DNA of 64,000 nucleotides from CGIF01 sp031674855. GTDB taxonomy: Bacteria; Bacillota_I; Bacilli_A; Mycoplasmatales; CGIF01. The stretch lies in the NCBI GenBank assembly GCA_031674855.1, contig CP125275.1, positions 1 to 64,000 of the forward strand. Direction: 5' to 3'. The notes beneath the pieces are model-generated. The model was given only the letters and a program-made list of their open reading frames with translations. It was not told the DNA's origin and did not search any database. The position numbers were made by a program, and so were the translations under genes. Positions 51,499 to 63,139 of this stretch are shown in pieces; position 1 is the first letter of the stretch; each line of letters starts with the position of its first letter.

Positions 51499-51735
51499 TT
51501 ATCAACATTTTGATTTAGAACAAATACTTTTTAGTCAATGAACATTTATCTTATGAGAATTTATCATAACATACCTTAGGTATGGAAGTTGAGATTTTTT
51601 AATAACTGGTTGAATTATCTTTTTCGTTTTGTAATTGAAAATAAAGCAAAAAGGAATAAGGTAAATAATATCAACAAAATTTGAAATTTTCATTAAACCT
51701 AAGGTAAAAATATTCTTTAAGTTAAATGTAAACAT
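51499..51735 (-). CDS. Possible small membrane protein
   Basis: 78 codons with UGA-Trp; hydrophobic stretch FVDIIYLIPFCFIFNY. Basic C-terminus. Convergent or overlapping small frames exist here (one reads NENFEWDEIKKLLKKEKLEI), so the assignment is weak. Confidence 0.3.
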
Positions 51736-51809
51736 AATAATATATGATATTTTTTATATAAAATAGTAAATTAAATTTTACAGTTTAATAATTGTAAAAT
51801 TATGTTTAT

Positions 51810-53720
51810 ATGAATAGGAGTATCTTGATTAAGGATTTATCTGACAAGAAAAAAAATAGATTTCAGTTTAGTTTTCAAAATAAGGAAGTGATATTTGAAA
51901 TTGACCAATTAGCTAATAAAAGCAATAAATCGATAATTTGTCGTTATGGTAACACTACTGTCTTGACTGTTTTGACGGTTAAAAATTTGGAAAAAACTGT
52001 TAATTCTTTTTTTCCTCTTTCGATAACTTTTGAGGAAAAGTTTTATGCAATAGGTCGTATTCCTAATGTTTTTGGAAAAAGAGAAGGCAAACCCAGTTAT
52101 GATGCGATTACCGCAGCACGTCTAATCGATCGTTCTTTAAGAAATTTTTTTCCTTTTCCGAGCAATCAAGAAGTACAAATAACTAACTCAGTTCTTTCGT
52201 TAGATCCCGAGTGCGATTCAAGAATGGTTGCTGTTTGAAATTCTTTTTTAGTTAGTTATTTGTCCCCTGACTTACCTTTCTTTAACACCCCCTTGGCATC
52301 AGTTATAATTGGTTTGGATGATAATGAATTAATTTGTAATCTTAGTAGTGGAAAGTTAAAAAAATCTCCGCTAGAATTGATTGTTAGTGCGACCGAGGAA
52401 AAAATTAATATGATTGAAGTCCGAGCTCAAGAAATAGATGAAGAAAAATTAACTAAAGCTATTTCGTTTGCTCATCAAGAAATCAAATTTTTGATTGGTT
52501 TTTTTCAACATATTGCTGTCAGTTTAGGAATTGAAAAAAAAAAAATAGAGTCGAAGAAACAAGAAATTACTAATGAACAAATTTGGTTAAAGGAAAAAGT
52601 TAATGTTTATTTAGAGGAAGTTATTTTACAATCAAATCTTTCTTGGATTGAAAAAGAAAAAAAATTTAAGGAAGTTCGAGAAAAACTAGTTCAAAAATAT
52701 CATTCAAAAAATTCGCAACTAGACTATAATTTTGTCAAAGATTTAGTGGAAGAATTTTGAGATAATTGTTTGCGCGAGCAAATGAGAAGAATTTGAAAAG
52801 AAAAACAGATTCGTTTAGATGGTCGAAGAATTGACCAAATTCGCCCCTTGGAAATTAACATTGATTATTTACCTAATGTTCACGGTAGTGCCATATTTGC
52901 CCGTGGAGACACTAAAGTTCTTTCAGTAATCACAATTGGAAAAATTAGTGAAAAACAAACGGTCGATAGTATTTTTAATCGTTCTTACAAACACTTCATT
53001 CATCATTATAATTTTCCTTCTTTTGCTGTTAACGAAATTACTAGTTATCGTTCGGTTTCTCGTCGTGAAATTGGTCATGGCGAGTTAGTAGAAAAAACTT
53101 TTGATTATTTAATTGGTTCGCCTGATTCATTTCCTTACACTGTGCGCGCTGTTTCGGAAGTTCTTTCTTCGGATGGATCTTCTTCCCAAGCTTCAATTTG
53201 TGCTACTTCTTTAGCTTTGATGACAGCTGGAGTTCCTTTGATTAGACCAGCTGCCGGAATATCGTTAGGATTATTTGAAGGACAAATTTATAGTGATATC
53301 AACGGACTAGAAGATAAGTTGGGAGAAATGGACTTTAAAATCGCTGGGACCGAAAAAGGAGTTTGTTCGGTTCAGTTGGATGTTAAAAATCAAGGCATTA
53401 GTCAAGAATTAATAAAGAAGTGTTTCATTAAAGCTAACCAAATTAGAAACAATCTACTGATTGAAATGAAAAAGTTTATTTATCATCCTCGTTTAGATTT
53501 AGCTACTCAAGTAATTAAATGCCGTAGTTTATTTGTTGAAAAAGAAAAAATAGGCTTAATCATTGGACCAAAAGGTAAGACTATTAATCAATTGAGCGAA
53601 GAAACTGGTTCTACCATTGAAATTCAAAATGATGGCTTTGTCCTTATCTACAATCAAGATGAGAATAAATTAGAAGAAACTTACCGATCAATTAATAATA
53701 TACTAAAAATCAGATTTTAA
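51810..53720 (+). CDS. pnp: Polynucleotide phosphorylase
   Basis: 636 residues with three UGA-Trp. Two RNase PH cores: 'SIICRYGNTTVLTVLTV', 'GRIPNVFGKREGKPSYDAIT', and 'VHGSAIFARGDTKVLSVIT', 'RSVSRREIGHGELVEKTFDY', 'LSSDGSSSQASICATSLALM', 'LGEMDFKIAGTEKGV'. A KH domain follows ('IGLIIGPKGKTINQLSEETG'). The C-terminal S1 domain is missing (about 700 residues in full-length enzymes). 3'-5' phosphorolytic RNA decay. Many mycoplasmas lack pnp. Confidence 0.95.
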
Positions 53721-53776
53721 GTGTTTAATTTAATAATAATTTACTCTTAATAATCAATCAAACTTTGTAAAAAATA

Positions 53777-54736
53777 CTATTTTGTCCGTTTTTTAATAAT
53801 TATCGCTATTAAAATAGAAAACGGCAATAAAATCATCAATGCACCAAAAATAAATTTAGTAGGAAGTTTATTATCATTTTTTGATTGATTTATCAAATTT
53901 TCTAATTTCTTTTTTTTATCGGCTAAATCTTGCTCTTCTTGGGGAGTGCGATTAGATTTGTTTTCTAGTTCAGAAATTTCTTGCTGCAGTTGTGATTTTG
54001 TTGTTGGGCTGTTATTTTTCCTTCCTTTAATATTTTTTAACTCTTGTTCTTTTTTTCTGATTTCTTCTTCAACTTAAAATCAAAATCATGCCAATTCTTG
54101 TTTTCGTTGAGGACTATCAGGTTTTTTTCTTTTCAATCATCCGATTTCTCACTCTAATTGCTCTTCTCTATTTTCACAAAGTTCATTTTTGAATAAACCT
54201 AATAATTCTTCTAATTGATTGATATAATCCTCGACTTCTCTTCTTTGACCTTCGGTAAGAGAAAGATTAAATTTCTTTTTGCATTTTGCTATTTCTTCTT
54301 CTAGCTCTTTGATTCTTTCCTGAACAGAAGGGACTTTTCTAGGATTTTTTCCGTGATTTAATCCTTCATGATTAGGAAAAGGCGGGACGAATGGAGAGTT
54401 TGAATAAAATTTCTTTTTAGCTTCTTCCCAGCCACTATTTGTTGGATTTTCTGCTCTTCATGTTTCTATTTCAAGACTGTTACTTTGGGAATTATTGTTT
54501 GTTCTAGAATCTCTATCTCCTGTATTTTCAATATTATTCTCTTCTTTATTTTTTTTTAAAGAACAATAAGCTGCACAAATCTTCTGAAAAACTTCAGTCT
54601 TTCCACCTTTGTCTGGGTGATGCTCTAAACTTTTTTTGAAATAGGCTTGTCTGATTTCCCTTTCGCTAGCACCAGGCTTTAGACCAAGGATTTTTCGATA
54701 TTCCTCATTTTTTCTCTTTTGTTCTTTAGTTGGCAT
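53777..54736 (-). pseudogene. J-domain protein with C-terminal membrane segment, in-frame stop
   Basis: Starts MPTKEQKRKNEEYRKILGLK with HPD in 'KSLEHHPDKGGKTEVF', a complete J domain. An acidic/Asn linker and coiled coils follow to TAA at 54074-54076 (221 codons). The same frame continues without a break: 'KGRKNNSPTTKSQLQQEISE', then membrane segment FIFGALMILLPFSILIAII and basic end, stop TAG 53777-53779. Either the TAA has truncated a membrane-anchored DnaK co-chaperone, leaving a soluble product, or the stop is a recent or sequencing error. Confidence 0.6.
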
Positions 54737-54868
54737 TGATTAATACTTAATTTTACTTTTTATTCTGATTTAAAAATTAAATCAATATCAATTAGTTTTT
54801 AAGAATCAATTAATTAAAGCAAATTTTACTCCTTATTATGCTAGATAACTTTTCAAAATAAATATTAT

Positions 54869-56059
54869 ATGACCAAAAATTTAGAGTTGTTTTTTGAAGA
54901 CTTAAATAATCGAGGTATAATTGCCAATTTCGCTAATTTAGAAAGTTTTTATCAATTAAAATCCGAAGAAAAAGTTGTTTATTTAGGAATTGATTGTACT
55001 GCTGAAAGTTTGCATATTGGACATTTATTTTTACTAATTCAAACTATCCGATTTGCCGAAGTTGGATTTAAAGTGCTTTTAATTTTAGGAGGAGCGACCA
55101 GCAAAATCGGGGATCCTAGTGATAAATCGAAAGAACGACCTCAATTAGAATCAGATCAATTGAACAATTATTTTCAAAGTATTAAAAATCAAGTTAGTCG
55201 AATAGTTTTTCGTTCATCTATTTCAAAAATTACAGAAGATTTAGATTTTTCTCCTTTGGAATCATTTTATTCTTATAATCCTCAATTACTAAGTGATATT
55301 TATCAAGTATTAGGAATAAACAAAGAGGAGAAAAATCAGGAAAAATGAAAAAAGTATTTAAGTTATATTTGACCTCTCGATGAAAATAAATATCAAATAC
55401 TAAACAATGAAGAATGGTTAGGGAATTTACGATTATTGGATTTTAATAGATTTGGTCGAAATATTACAATAAATTATTTGCTAAGTAAGGAAACAATTAA
55501 ACAAAGAATTGAAAATCCTGCTGCTGGACTATCTTACTTAGCTTTCAGTTACTCACTTTTACAAGCTTATGATTTTTATTATCTACATAAAAAATACAAC
55601 TGCCGAGGTCAATTAGGGGGCAGTGATCAATGAGGAAATTTGACTACCGGATTGGAATTGATTAGAAAAACTTATCTTGAAGAAAAAGATCAAAATAATG
55701 CAAACACTAATGAATTGAGTGTAAATGGACCTGACTGAAAAGATGAAGAAAAAAATAAATCCTTCGCTTTTACTTTTAATCTATTGACTGATAAAGAAGG
55801 GAAGAAAATATCAAAAAGTGAAGGGAAAAAAACTCTTTGATTAGGTGGTGAGAAGAAAGAATTTTACGATTTTTGACGTAATTTATCAGATGAGCAAGCC
55901 AAAGTTTATATAAAACAATTCTCCTTTTTGAAAGAAAGTCAAATTGAAGAATTAGAAAAACTAAATAATCCCCCTAAATTAAGAATATTTCAATGAATAT
56001 TGTTAGAGTTGATATGATTTCTTAACTACGGAGAGATTAAAAATTTGAAAGACTTATAA
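54869..56059 (+). CDS. tyrS: Tyrosyl-tRNA synthetase, S4 domain missing
   Basis: 396 residues. 'YLGIDCTAESLHIGHLFLL' (HIGH), 'GGATSKIGDPSDKSKER', 'LQAYDFYYLHKKYNCRGQLG' followed by 'GSDQWGN' (UGA-Trp), and 'GKKISKSEGKKTLWL' (KMSKS as KISKS). The C-terminal S4-like domain of bacterial TyrRS, which contacts the long variable arm of tRNA-Tyr, is not present. This fits the short-arm tRNA-Tyr at 50437-50512. Confidence 0.94.
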
Positions 56060-56096
56060 TCATTATTTTAATAAATTAAAAAATTGAGAAAAATAT

Positions 56097-58355
56097 ATGA
56101 CAATTAAATTAAAATTCCAATTAGATAATATTCAAATTTTAAACCATTCAAACGGTAATAAAATTTTGGCGCTCAATATTTCGAATGATTATTTTTTGGG
56201 TTTAAAGACAGCTGGTCTTCCAAGTATTAATTTTGCCCAAAAGCATCCAAATTGCCGAAGAATAGAAATTAATTGTTCTGAAAAATTAGCTAATCAAGCA
56301 TTCAATTTAATAAAATTGCGAGAATTTTTAGCAGAAAATTCTAGTGAAGACAAGGATATTAATAAATTAGTTATTTTTTTAACTGATATAAAAGCAGGAG
56401 ATGATAATGAAACTTTGCCGTTAGTTGACAATGATAGATTTATTAGTTTTGATGACAATAGTTTTGAAGGAGGAGGGTTTGGAATTGACAAAATAGATAT
56501 TAATTGTATAGATGTTGACAATAACTCTTGAACTATTGAGAATGATTTCGGAGTTTTTCGAACACTTTTTCAGGAAACCGATAAAGTTGGAGAAAGATAC
56601 ATAAATCAAGTCAATAATCCGTCGATGAATACAATCCTAGCTGATATAAATTTTCTGAATAATTATCGAGTTAAAAGCGTTGAGAGCAATGAAAGTCCGG
56701 AGAAAAAAATTTATGGTTCAGCTTTTTTCAAAAAAATTATTGATTATGGTATTGGATATATTTCTGAAGTTAAAGTTTGAAAAGAATTAGGATTTAATAC
56801 TTTTCAAGAAATTACAAATGCTGAGAAAAATGGTTTTAGGATCTCAGATTTAATGAAAGATGATGGCACAATTGAAGTTGCTGCAACGGTAGGAAACGGT
56901 AAATTAATAGAAAAAAAAGCTAATGGTATTGATCAAGATGACGAAGCTATTACTAATATCGCTAATATTAAAAATTTAATTAAAGACAAAAAGTTTGCAG
57001 GAGTCAAAATTGATACTGCCCCTGTCAACAGTGCCGATTTTAAACCCTCAGTTGAACAATTAAAAAATTTTTGTGGTCTTGATTGATTTGGTAAAAATCA
57101 TGATAATATTAATTATCTTGGTCGAATTCATGAAGGGAATCCTAAAAAGACACGTGGCTTCAAACCCGGCGATATAGGAAAAGATGGTAAATATGGAGTT
57201 CGTTCAGAAAATATGGCTGATAAATATAAAGATTCTTTTTCTGCTGGAGAAAGAGTTACTAAAATTGCCATGGATATTTGATGCGCTCCTAATTTAGATG
57301 CAGCTATTGACTTAGCTTTTTTTGGCAAACATTATTTCAACAATGTAAGATTAGATGAAAGATACAAAAATGGTTCAGAAAGTTTGCTCTATTTCAATGA
57401 GGTCGAAGGATGAAGTGAACAAAAAACTCTTGATTTTTACTATTCAGCTCTTAAATCAGAACAGTGTGGCGGCAGCGGTGTTTACAACAAGAATACTAAT
57501 GAAATTGGTACAGGTCCTAATTGATTAGTTAATAGTTATAGTAAAAAATCATCGAGCAAAACTAGAATTGAAAGAAGTTATAAAATTGCAAATGCCTTTA
57601 TTACTTCGTACTTAGAAGCTAAAATAACTGAATTAGAATCTTATAACATTTCTGGCAATTACGCTGATGATAGTGAAGAAGCGATAAAAAGAAAACTTTA
57701 TAACCACTGAAAAGAAAAGATTGATAAATTGAAACAAGGAAAAGAAACTTTAAAGTTAATCGACATTTACAATAAAGCTGACACTGTTGAAAAATTAACT
57801 ACTGACTTACAAAATTATTTTGAAAGCCAAGATTTTAAAAATCTTGATTCTTCCAAACAGATTCGTCTTAAGGAGATAATTCAATTTCGTTTGTTGGTCG
57901 CTAAACCAATAGATGTTAAAGAAAACAAGAATGACGATGAGAAAAAGTTAGTTAATTTATTATTAAAATTGGATGATTTAAGTGATGAATACGAAGAAAG
58001 TGAGGAAGGATTAGCAAAGGCAAAAGCAGATTTAGAATTTTTAAAGAGCATTAGAGATGCAAAATCTGATAACGGTGACAAATTTAATGCCCGTCAAGCT
58101 ATGGGTGATGGTGGTGAAAACGTTTTGAAAAAATTAATTGAAGAAATAAAAAAAAGACAAAAAAATTTAGAAAAAAAATATCAAGATTCATCTGATGTCC
58201 CAACACAAGAGGGAGATAAAAACAAAGGCTTTTTAAACAATCATCCTTGGGCTGTAATTTTAATTATCCTCGGTGTCTTAATAGTTATTGCTTTAGTTGC
58301 TTATTTAGTGAGAAATAAAGATGAAGGTTACGAAGAATCTTTGATTGAGGATTAG
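56097..58355 (+). CDS. Large tail-anchored protein, unknown
   Basis: 752 residues, UGA-Trp codons throughout, starting 37 bases after tyrS. The N-terminal two thirds is a mixed alpha/beta domain of no recognised family; features include 'NFAQKHPNCRRIEINCSEKL' and an Asp-rich stretch (KAGDDNETLPLVDNDR). A coiled coil follows (about 540-680: LLKLDDLSDEYEESEEGLAK), then one membrane segment WAVILIILGVLIVIALVAYL and a short acidic tail. Surface or membrane protein; a host interaction is inference. Confidence 0.7.
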
Positions 58356-58372
58356 TGAGTCAAAAACTAAAC

Positions 58373-59302
58373 CTACAACGATTTAATTAGTTCGTTTTTC
58401 GCTTTTTCTATTTCAAACACTTTTCCATTCAAATAAGATAACGGAGAGGTTAAATTATTGAACGCTATAATATAGGCGAATAAAAAAATTTTATTTTTTA
58501 TCTCTATTTTGCTACCATATTTTTTATCGCCAATGATAGGTAATCCGAAATAAGACAAAATACTTCTAATTTGGTGCTTTCTTCCGGTATGCAAAGTAAT
58601 TTCTAGTAGTTGATAATTGTTTTTTTCAGTTATTTTTTTTACCTCTAAGGCACAAAATTTGGCTTGAGGATTATCTGATTTTAAAGAAAATATCATTTTT
58701 TGAGCCTTGTTATCTTTTATCAGATATCCGCTAATATAATTAGGCAAGAAATTTTTTGGTGTCTTTTCACATATCGCTAAATATTTTTTAGTTATCTGTT
58801 CTTTATCCGCAATCGCTTTATATAAAACTCTTTTTACTGAAGAGTTCTTGGGATAGATTACTAATCCTTTAGTTAATTTATCAAGTCGATGAGCAGCAAT
58901 TAAAATGAAAAGTTTTTCAGCTTGTTGTTGATATTCTTTAGGATTTTTTTCAGCTAAATAATATCTGACCGCATTATCTAAACTATTCATGGCTATGTTA
59001 TGCTCTTTAAGAACAATCATTAGATTGTTGTCTTCGTAAACAGTTTCGAAATATAGTTTGTCTTGGGAAAGAGGATAAATAATAGTGTGAGAAGATTGTT
59101 TGAGATAGTTATCAAAAATATCAATTTTTTCCCCAATTTTCAAGCGATGATGGTAATATCTAACATCCTTGCCGTTTGATTTTATTTTTTTGTTGCGGAA
59201 TAATTTATAAATTAAACTTAGAGGAGTTGTTTTAAATCTTTTCTTAAGAAAACTAATTATTGTCTGATCACTTTCTTCTTTTTTGATAATAAAATTAAGC
59301 AT
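58373..59302 (-). CDS. 23S rRNA pseudouridine synthase (RluC/RluD family)
   Basis: 309 residues: S4 RNA-binding domain at the N-terminus ('LIYKLFRNKKIKSNGKDVR'), catalytic motif with Asp in 'AHRLDKLTKGLVIYPK', then 'ITLHTGRKHQIRSILSYFGL' and 'PIIGDKKYGS'. Ends near the convergent 56097 gene. Target site not deducible. Confidence 0.92.
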   Translation of the reverse strand: MLNFIIKKEESDQTIISFLKKRFKTTPLSLIYKLFRNKKIKSNGKDVRYYHHRLKIGEKIDIFDNYLKQSSHTIIYPLSQDKLYFETVYEDNNLMIVLKEHNIAMNSLDNAVRYYLAEKNPKEYQQQAEKLFILIAAHRLDKLTKGLVIYPKNSSVKRVLYKAIADKEQITKKYLAICEKTPKNFLPNYISGYLIKDNKAQKMIFSLKSDNPQAKFCALEVKKITEKNNYQLLEITLHTGRKHQIRSILSYFGLPIIGDKKYGSKIEIKNKIFLFAYIIAFNNLTSPLSYLNGKVFEIEKAKNELIKSL

Positions 59303-59712
59303 TAAAATAATTTTGGATTGTTCAAATTGTTATAATTGCTTTATTTATATTGCGCTTTCATTAAACAAATCGGTGGTGGTTCGCATAAATGTGAAATATA
59401 AAAAGGTGAAAAAAAAGAGTTTACTGCGAGCGCTTTCCTAAAGCATCTTTGTTTTTGACAATCAAAAAATTCCTATCGAAAGTTGAGATTATTTAGAGTA
59501 AGGAACTGAGTATCTTTTTACTGTTAAAGAAGTTAAACGGATCGGTAGGTAACATTCTGACTTATTTTGGAAAGTAGATTTTTTAAAGACGATAAGTGGT
59601 TTCTATAATTATATTTGCTTAAATAATTTAAAATAATAACAAGACATTCATTTCTCATTGTCATGATGGTTAGTTCCTATTGATATTAATATAATTTTAG
59701 GTTATGTAAAAT
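59303..59712. other. Intergenic, nothing recognised
   Basis: AT-rich, no conserved coding frame, tRNA or repeat seen on either strand. Mixed-composition patches (e.g. near 59425-59445) might be the remains of a gene. Confidence 0.5.
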
Positions 59713-60196
59713 TTAACTCATTTTACAATCTGTTGATTGTTCGATTTTCATTTCTAATTTTTCAGTTTCATTATCATTTTTTTGAGCTTGCTTTCACGCA
59801 AAAGAAAACCCTTTTTCTTTGTCAAATTCGACTGATTTAACTTGTAATTGCAAAGGATCAAACAAAGAAAGAAAATCTAAATTAAATAAAAATTTATCAC
59901 AACTAGAAATAATATCATTATGAATTCTCCTAAAAGTTTCTTTACCTACCTCTGATTTTAATTTTTCTTTAATATTATGATATTCTTTTTCTAATTTGTA
60001 ACTATTTCCTTTTTCTTGTTTTTTACTATTGTAGATTTCTAAATGTTTATTGACTAAATTTAATAATTCTTGCTCCGAACAAGAATAAAGATGAGGATTG
60101 TTTATTGATGTTTTAATTATTTTTTTCCAATTCTTTGACAGAGTTTTGCGCCTCTCTTTCTTGAGTTTCTATTCTTTCTATATCTATGTTAAACAT
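59713..60196 (-). pseudogene. Helical protein with a homopolymer frameshift
   Basis: ATG 60194-60196: MFNIDIERIETQEREAQNSV, then the frame changes at a run of A (minus strand) and reads 'NPHLYSCSEQELLNLVNKHL', 'KETFRRIHNDIISSCDKFLF' to TAA 59713-59715. One frameshift; the rest is intact. No family recognised. Confidence 0.5.
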
Positions 60197-60615
60197 AACT
60201 ATTATAGAATTATTTTAACACTTATTTTATTTTTTCACTTAATTTTGAGTTTGCTTTCTTTACTAACTCTAACATTAATCTTGCCAAAAACTTCACTCAC
60301 CGAACCTCCTACTGTTCCGAATTAACAGTAGAAGTCCGATCAGATATCAGAAGGGTCTAAATCCGTCCAGACTAATACTTTGTCAGAATAAGACAATACG
60401 GGTTAAGATTTCTCCGCAGAATTTAAAGATTGCTAACATGATTGATTACTAAGGCGAACACTGGGTCCTTCATGCCGCTAGGCGAACTAGGACCCTGTTT
60501 TCAATTACTGACTACTCAACTAAGATTAACTAGGGCAAAGATACCCAAGACCTCGATATTCAGGATGGGCGGAAAAGCAAATCAATTATTTAACATATTG
60601 TAATATTATAAAAAT
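60197..60615. other. Gene-free stretch with several perfect hairpins
   Basis: Stems: TACTGTT/AACAGTA (60310-60330), TTGTC/GACAA (60380-60396), GGGTCCT/AGGACCC (60463-60495) with an inner GCC/GGC. No long reading frame. Higher GC than its surroundings. Possibly a structured RNA; not matched to tmRNA, RNase P or SRP RNA. Confidence 0.4.
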
Positions 60616-60822
60616 AGACCACTAGAAAATCCGGCAATGAGAATAACATAAACATTATCTCGTGAATGAAAGGGTTATTGATGATGAAAGTATCGAATGT
60701 ATCGGATTATTTATCAAATATTAGAAGATAAAGTGGTGATTACTGTAACCAAAGCAGTTCGCCGCAAAGAAGTTTATGATTGGTTTAAAATTTTTAAAAT
60801 AATCAAGAAAATTCCCCAGTAA
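60616..60822 (+). pseudogene. RelE-family toxin fragment
   Basis: 'RPLENPAMRIT' then in-frame TAA, then 'LSREWKGYWWWKYRMYRIIY', 'QILEDKVVITVTKAVRRKEV'. This is the RelE C-terminal pattern L..G.w..RxgxYRiiYxI.dd.v.v..v..R.e.Y. The N-terminal half is gone. Downstream (60850-60950) is a lone membrane-segment remnant (ILFGLSLLAIVYLWG). Confidence 0.65.
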
Positions 60823-61006
60823 AATCCGCAGAAAGAGAAAAGCAAACAATAAGAGAACACTTTAATAATCAGAGTTTTAATTCTTTTCGGACTTTCGCTT
60901 CTAGCGATTGTTTATTTATGGGGGAAAGAACAGAAAGATAATTAATATTAAAAGATTTAGATAAAAATTAATTTGTAATTAAACAAACACAAATTTTCAT
61001 ATTTTC

Positions 61007-63110
61007 ATGGATGTAGCTTTTTCTTCTAACAAGGTTCCCAAAAGGAAAAGAGATAAAGAATTCTTTGCTTTATGATCCAAAAAAAAAAAAACAATCAAAT
61101 GTGAATTCTGTCAAAAATCTCTTGATTTTTTAGGTAATAACTACATCGATAAAACCGACCCTCTTTATTTTCGATTATATGGCTGAACCAAAGAATACCA
61201 CAAAACTTGTTGAGCTAAAATAGAAGCAGAAAACGAAAGAATAAGACAAAAGTGTGCCAAAAAACAAGCTGAAAGAATTGCCAACTTCACCATGAGGGAA
61301 GATCAAAGGCAACAAATGGATGCTGAGGAAGATACTCTTGACTTAGAGGAATATTCCTATCCTCATGAAAGTCAAACTCAATTAATTGATTGAGAAGAAT
61401 ATCAAATTCAACAAAAGGAAAAAAACAAAAACTTAACTACTTTGGTCATTGAACCTAATAAGTATAGGTTTAAGGATTGAAAGTTAGTTATTAATAAAAA
61501 GGATTTTCCTAATTTAAAGACTTTATATGCTTGTGGTTTAGGCTTGGAAGAGGTAGAACTAGACCATGATGGATTAGAGAATTTACATTTGACTAATAAT
61601 GAACTAGCAGATATAAATTTAGACAACACTCCTAATTTGAAAGATTTATTTTTATCAAATAATTCAATTCAAAGCATTAATGTCTCCCATCTTAAAAATT
61701 TAGAGGATTTTCGGATTAATAAGAATTTTCTATATTATTCGGGACTGGATGTTAGTGGTCTTGCTAATCTATGAAATTTAGATTGTAGTGAAACTTCTCT
61801 ACGTGAATTAACCTTAGGAGATAATCCTAATTTAATAATTTTAGATGCTGATTTGAATGGGATAAAAAATTTAGATTTTCCGCACTTGCCTCAACTTGCC
61901 ATGCTTTCTTTGAGAAACAATTCTTGAAAAAGGGGAGTCAAAACTTCTCTTATTCTGCGTTCGCCTAATCTTTTTTTTTTAGATTATCATAAATCAGATG
62001 TTAAAGAACTAGTTTTTGATTCCGAATACCCCCTTAAAAATTCTAATCAATTAATAATTTGTGATGATGAAAGTTACACTAATCCTGATGATTCTTGAAA
62101 CCCTAACGCTTTTACTGAATGAGAGAATTTATTTTTCCAAATTTACTCAAAAAGAAAAGCCAAAAAGCAAGGCCTACCTCAAATAAATCTGCAAGATGAT
62201 GAAACTTATTTCTCTAATCCTGATAATCAAAAGGGGGAGCGAAAAAAAAACCACTGATCCTTCTACATTAAAAACTAGTTTCCCCGAATTCAATCAAAAA
62301 AACAAATACAAAGAAGAATTAACTATTACTAATCTAGGTTTAACTAATGTCATGATTTTTGATGGTTTGCAAGCTCATAGCATTAATATCGGAAACAATC
62401 GCTTATTTTATTTAGTTATTCGCGATTGCCCTAATTTAGTTAAACTTCGTTATGCTCACAATCTCTTGGTTGATGGGGATGCTTTTATTGATTGAGACAG
62501 TTGTCGCAACTTAAAACCGGAAAATATTGATAAATTCAATTGTGATGGTAAGCACGGAGCTTGAGCTCAATTAAGTTTAGCCAAAATAGAAAGTGGGGAA
62601 TTAATGGGTAATGAGAAATTTAATCAGGAACTGAAAAAAGATAAGCAAAATTTAGAAATTAAACAAAAAAACATCGATTGAGTAAAAGCAATTTTAACTA
62701 GAATAGAAAACCAAGAATCTATCCCTTTTAAAGATTTTCTAGATATCTTTAAGGATAGTTCAGTCCAAACGGTCTTGCAATCCTTGGATGAGAAAACTAG
62801 TCAAGAATTTAGAACAGTCTTTATTCCCCGTTTAGAAACTCATGCCCAAGATTTAATTAACAATTATGAGCAAATGACTAAAGAAAAGTTTGAGGAGGAA
62901 TATCAAAAGATAGAAACTTTCTTAATTATGTTATCCCCTGAGTTACAGAATAAATTGACTAGATTGGCCAAAGGCGAACAATTAGAAATTATTGCTAACC
63001 AGAATATTAGACCTTGATTAATTGGCTTGGGAACTATGGTTTTAATGACTGCGGGAATAATTTTTTATTTAACTAATAGAATGATTAAGAAATTACTGGT
63101 AAAATATTAA
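61007..63110 (+). CDS. LRR protein with N-terminal zinc domain and C-terminal anchor (one frameshift)
   Basis: About 700 residues over two frames. Order: basic start, zinc-like CEFC...HKTCW, charged helix, LRR block ('LKDLFLSNNSIQSINVSHLK'), second block 'ELTITNLGLTNVMIFDGLQA' and 'NIGNNRLFYLVI', helical module 'SIPFKDFLDIFKDSSVQTVL', and anchor WLIGLGTMVLMTAGIIFYL. The first frame ends in TAG soon after a run of 9 A at about 62247-62255; the second frame is open across it to TAA 63108-63110. Paralogue of 415-2724, which has no shift at this point. Single-base change in the A-run would switch the full-length product on or off. Confidence 0.7.
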
Positions 63111-63139
63111 ACAGAGGAAAAATTAATTATAATTAAACT

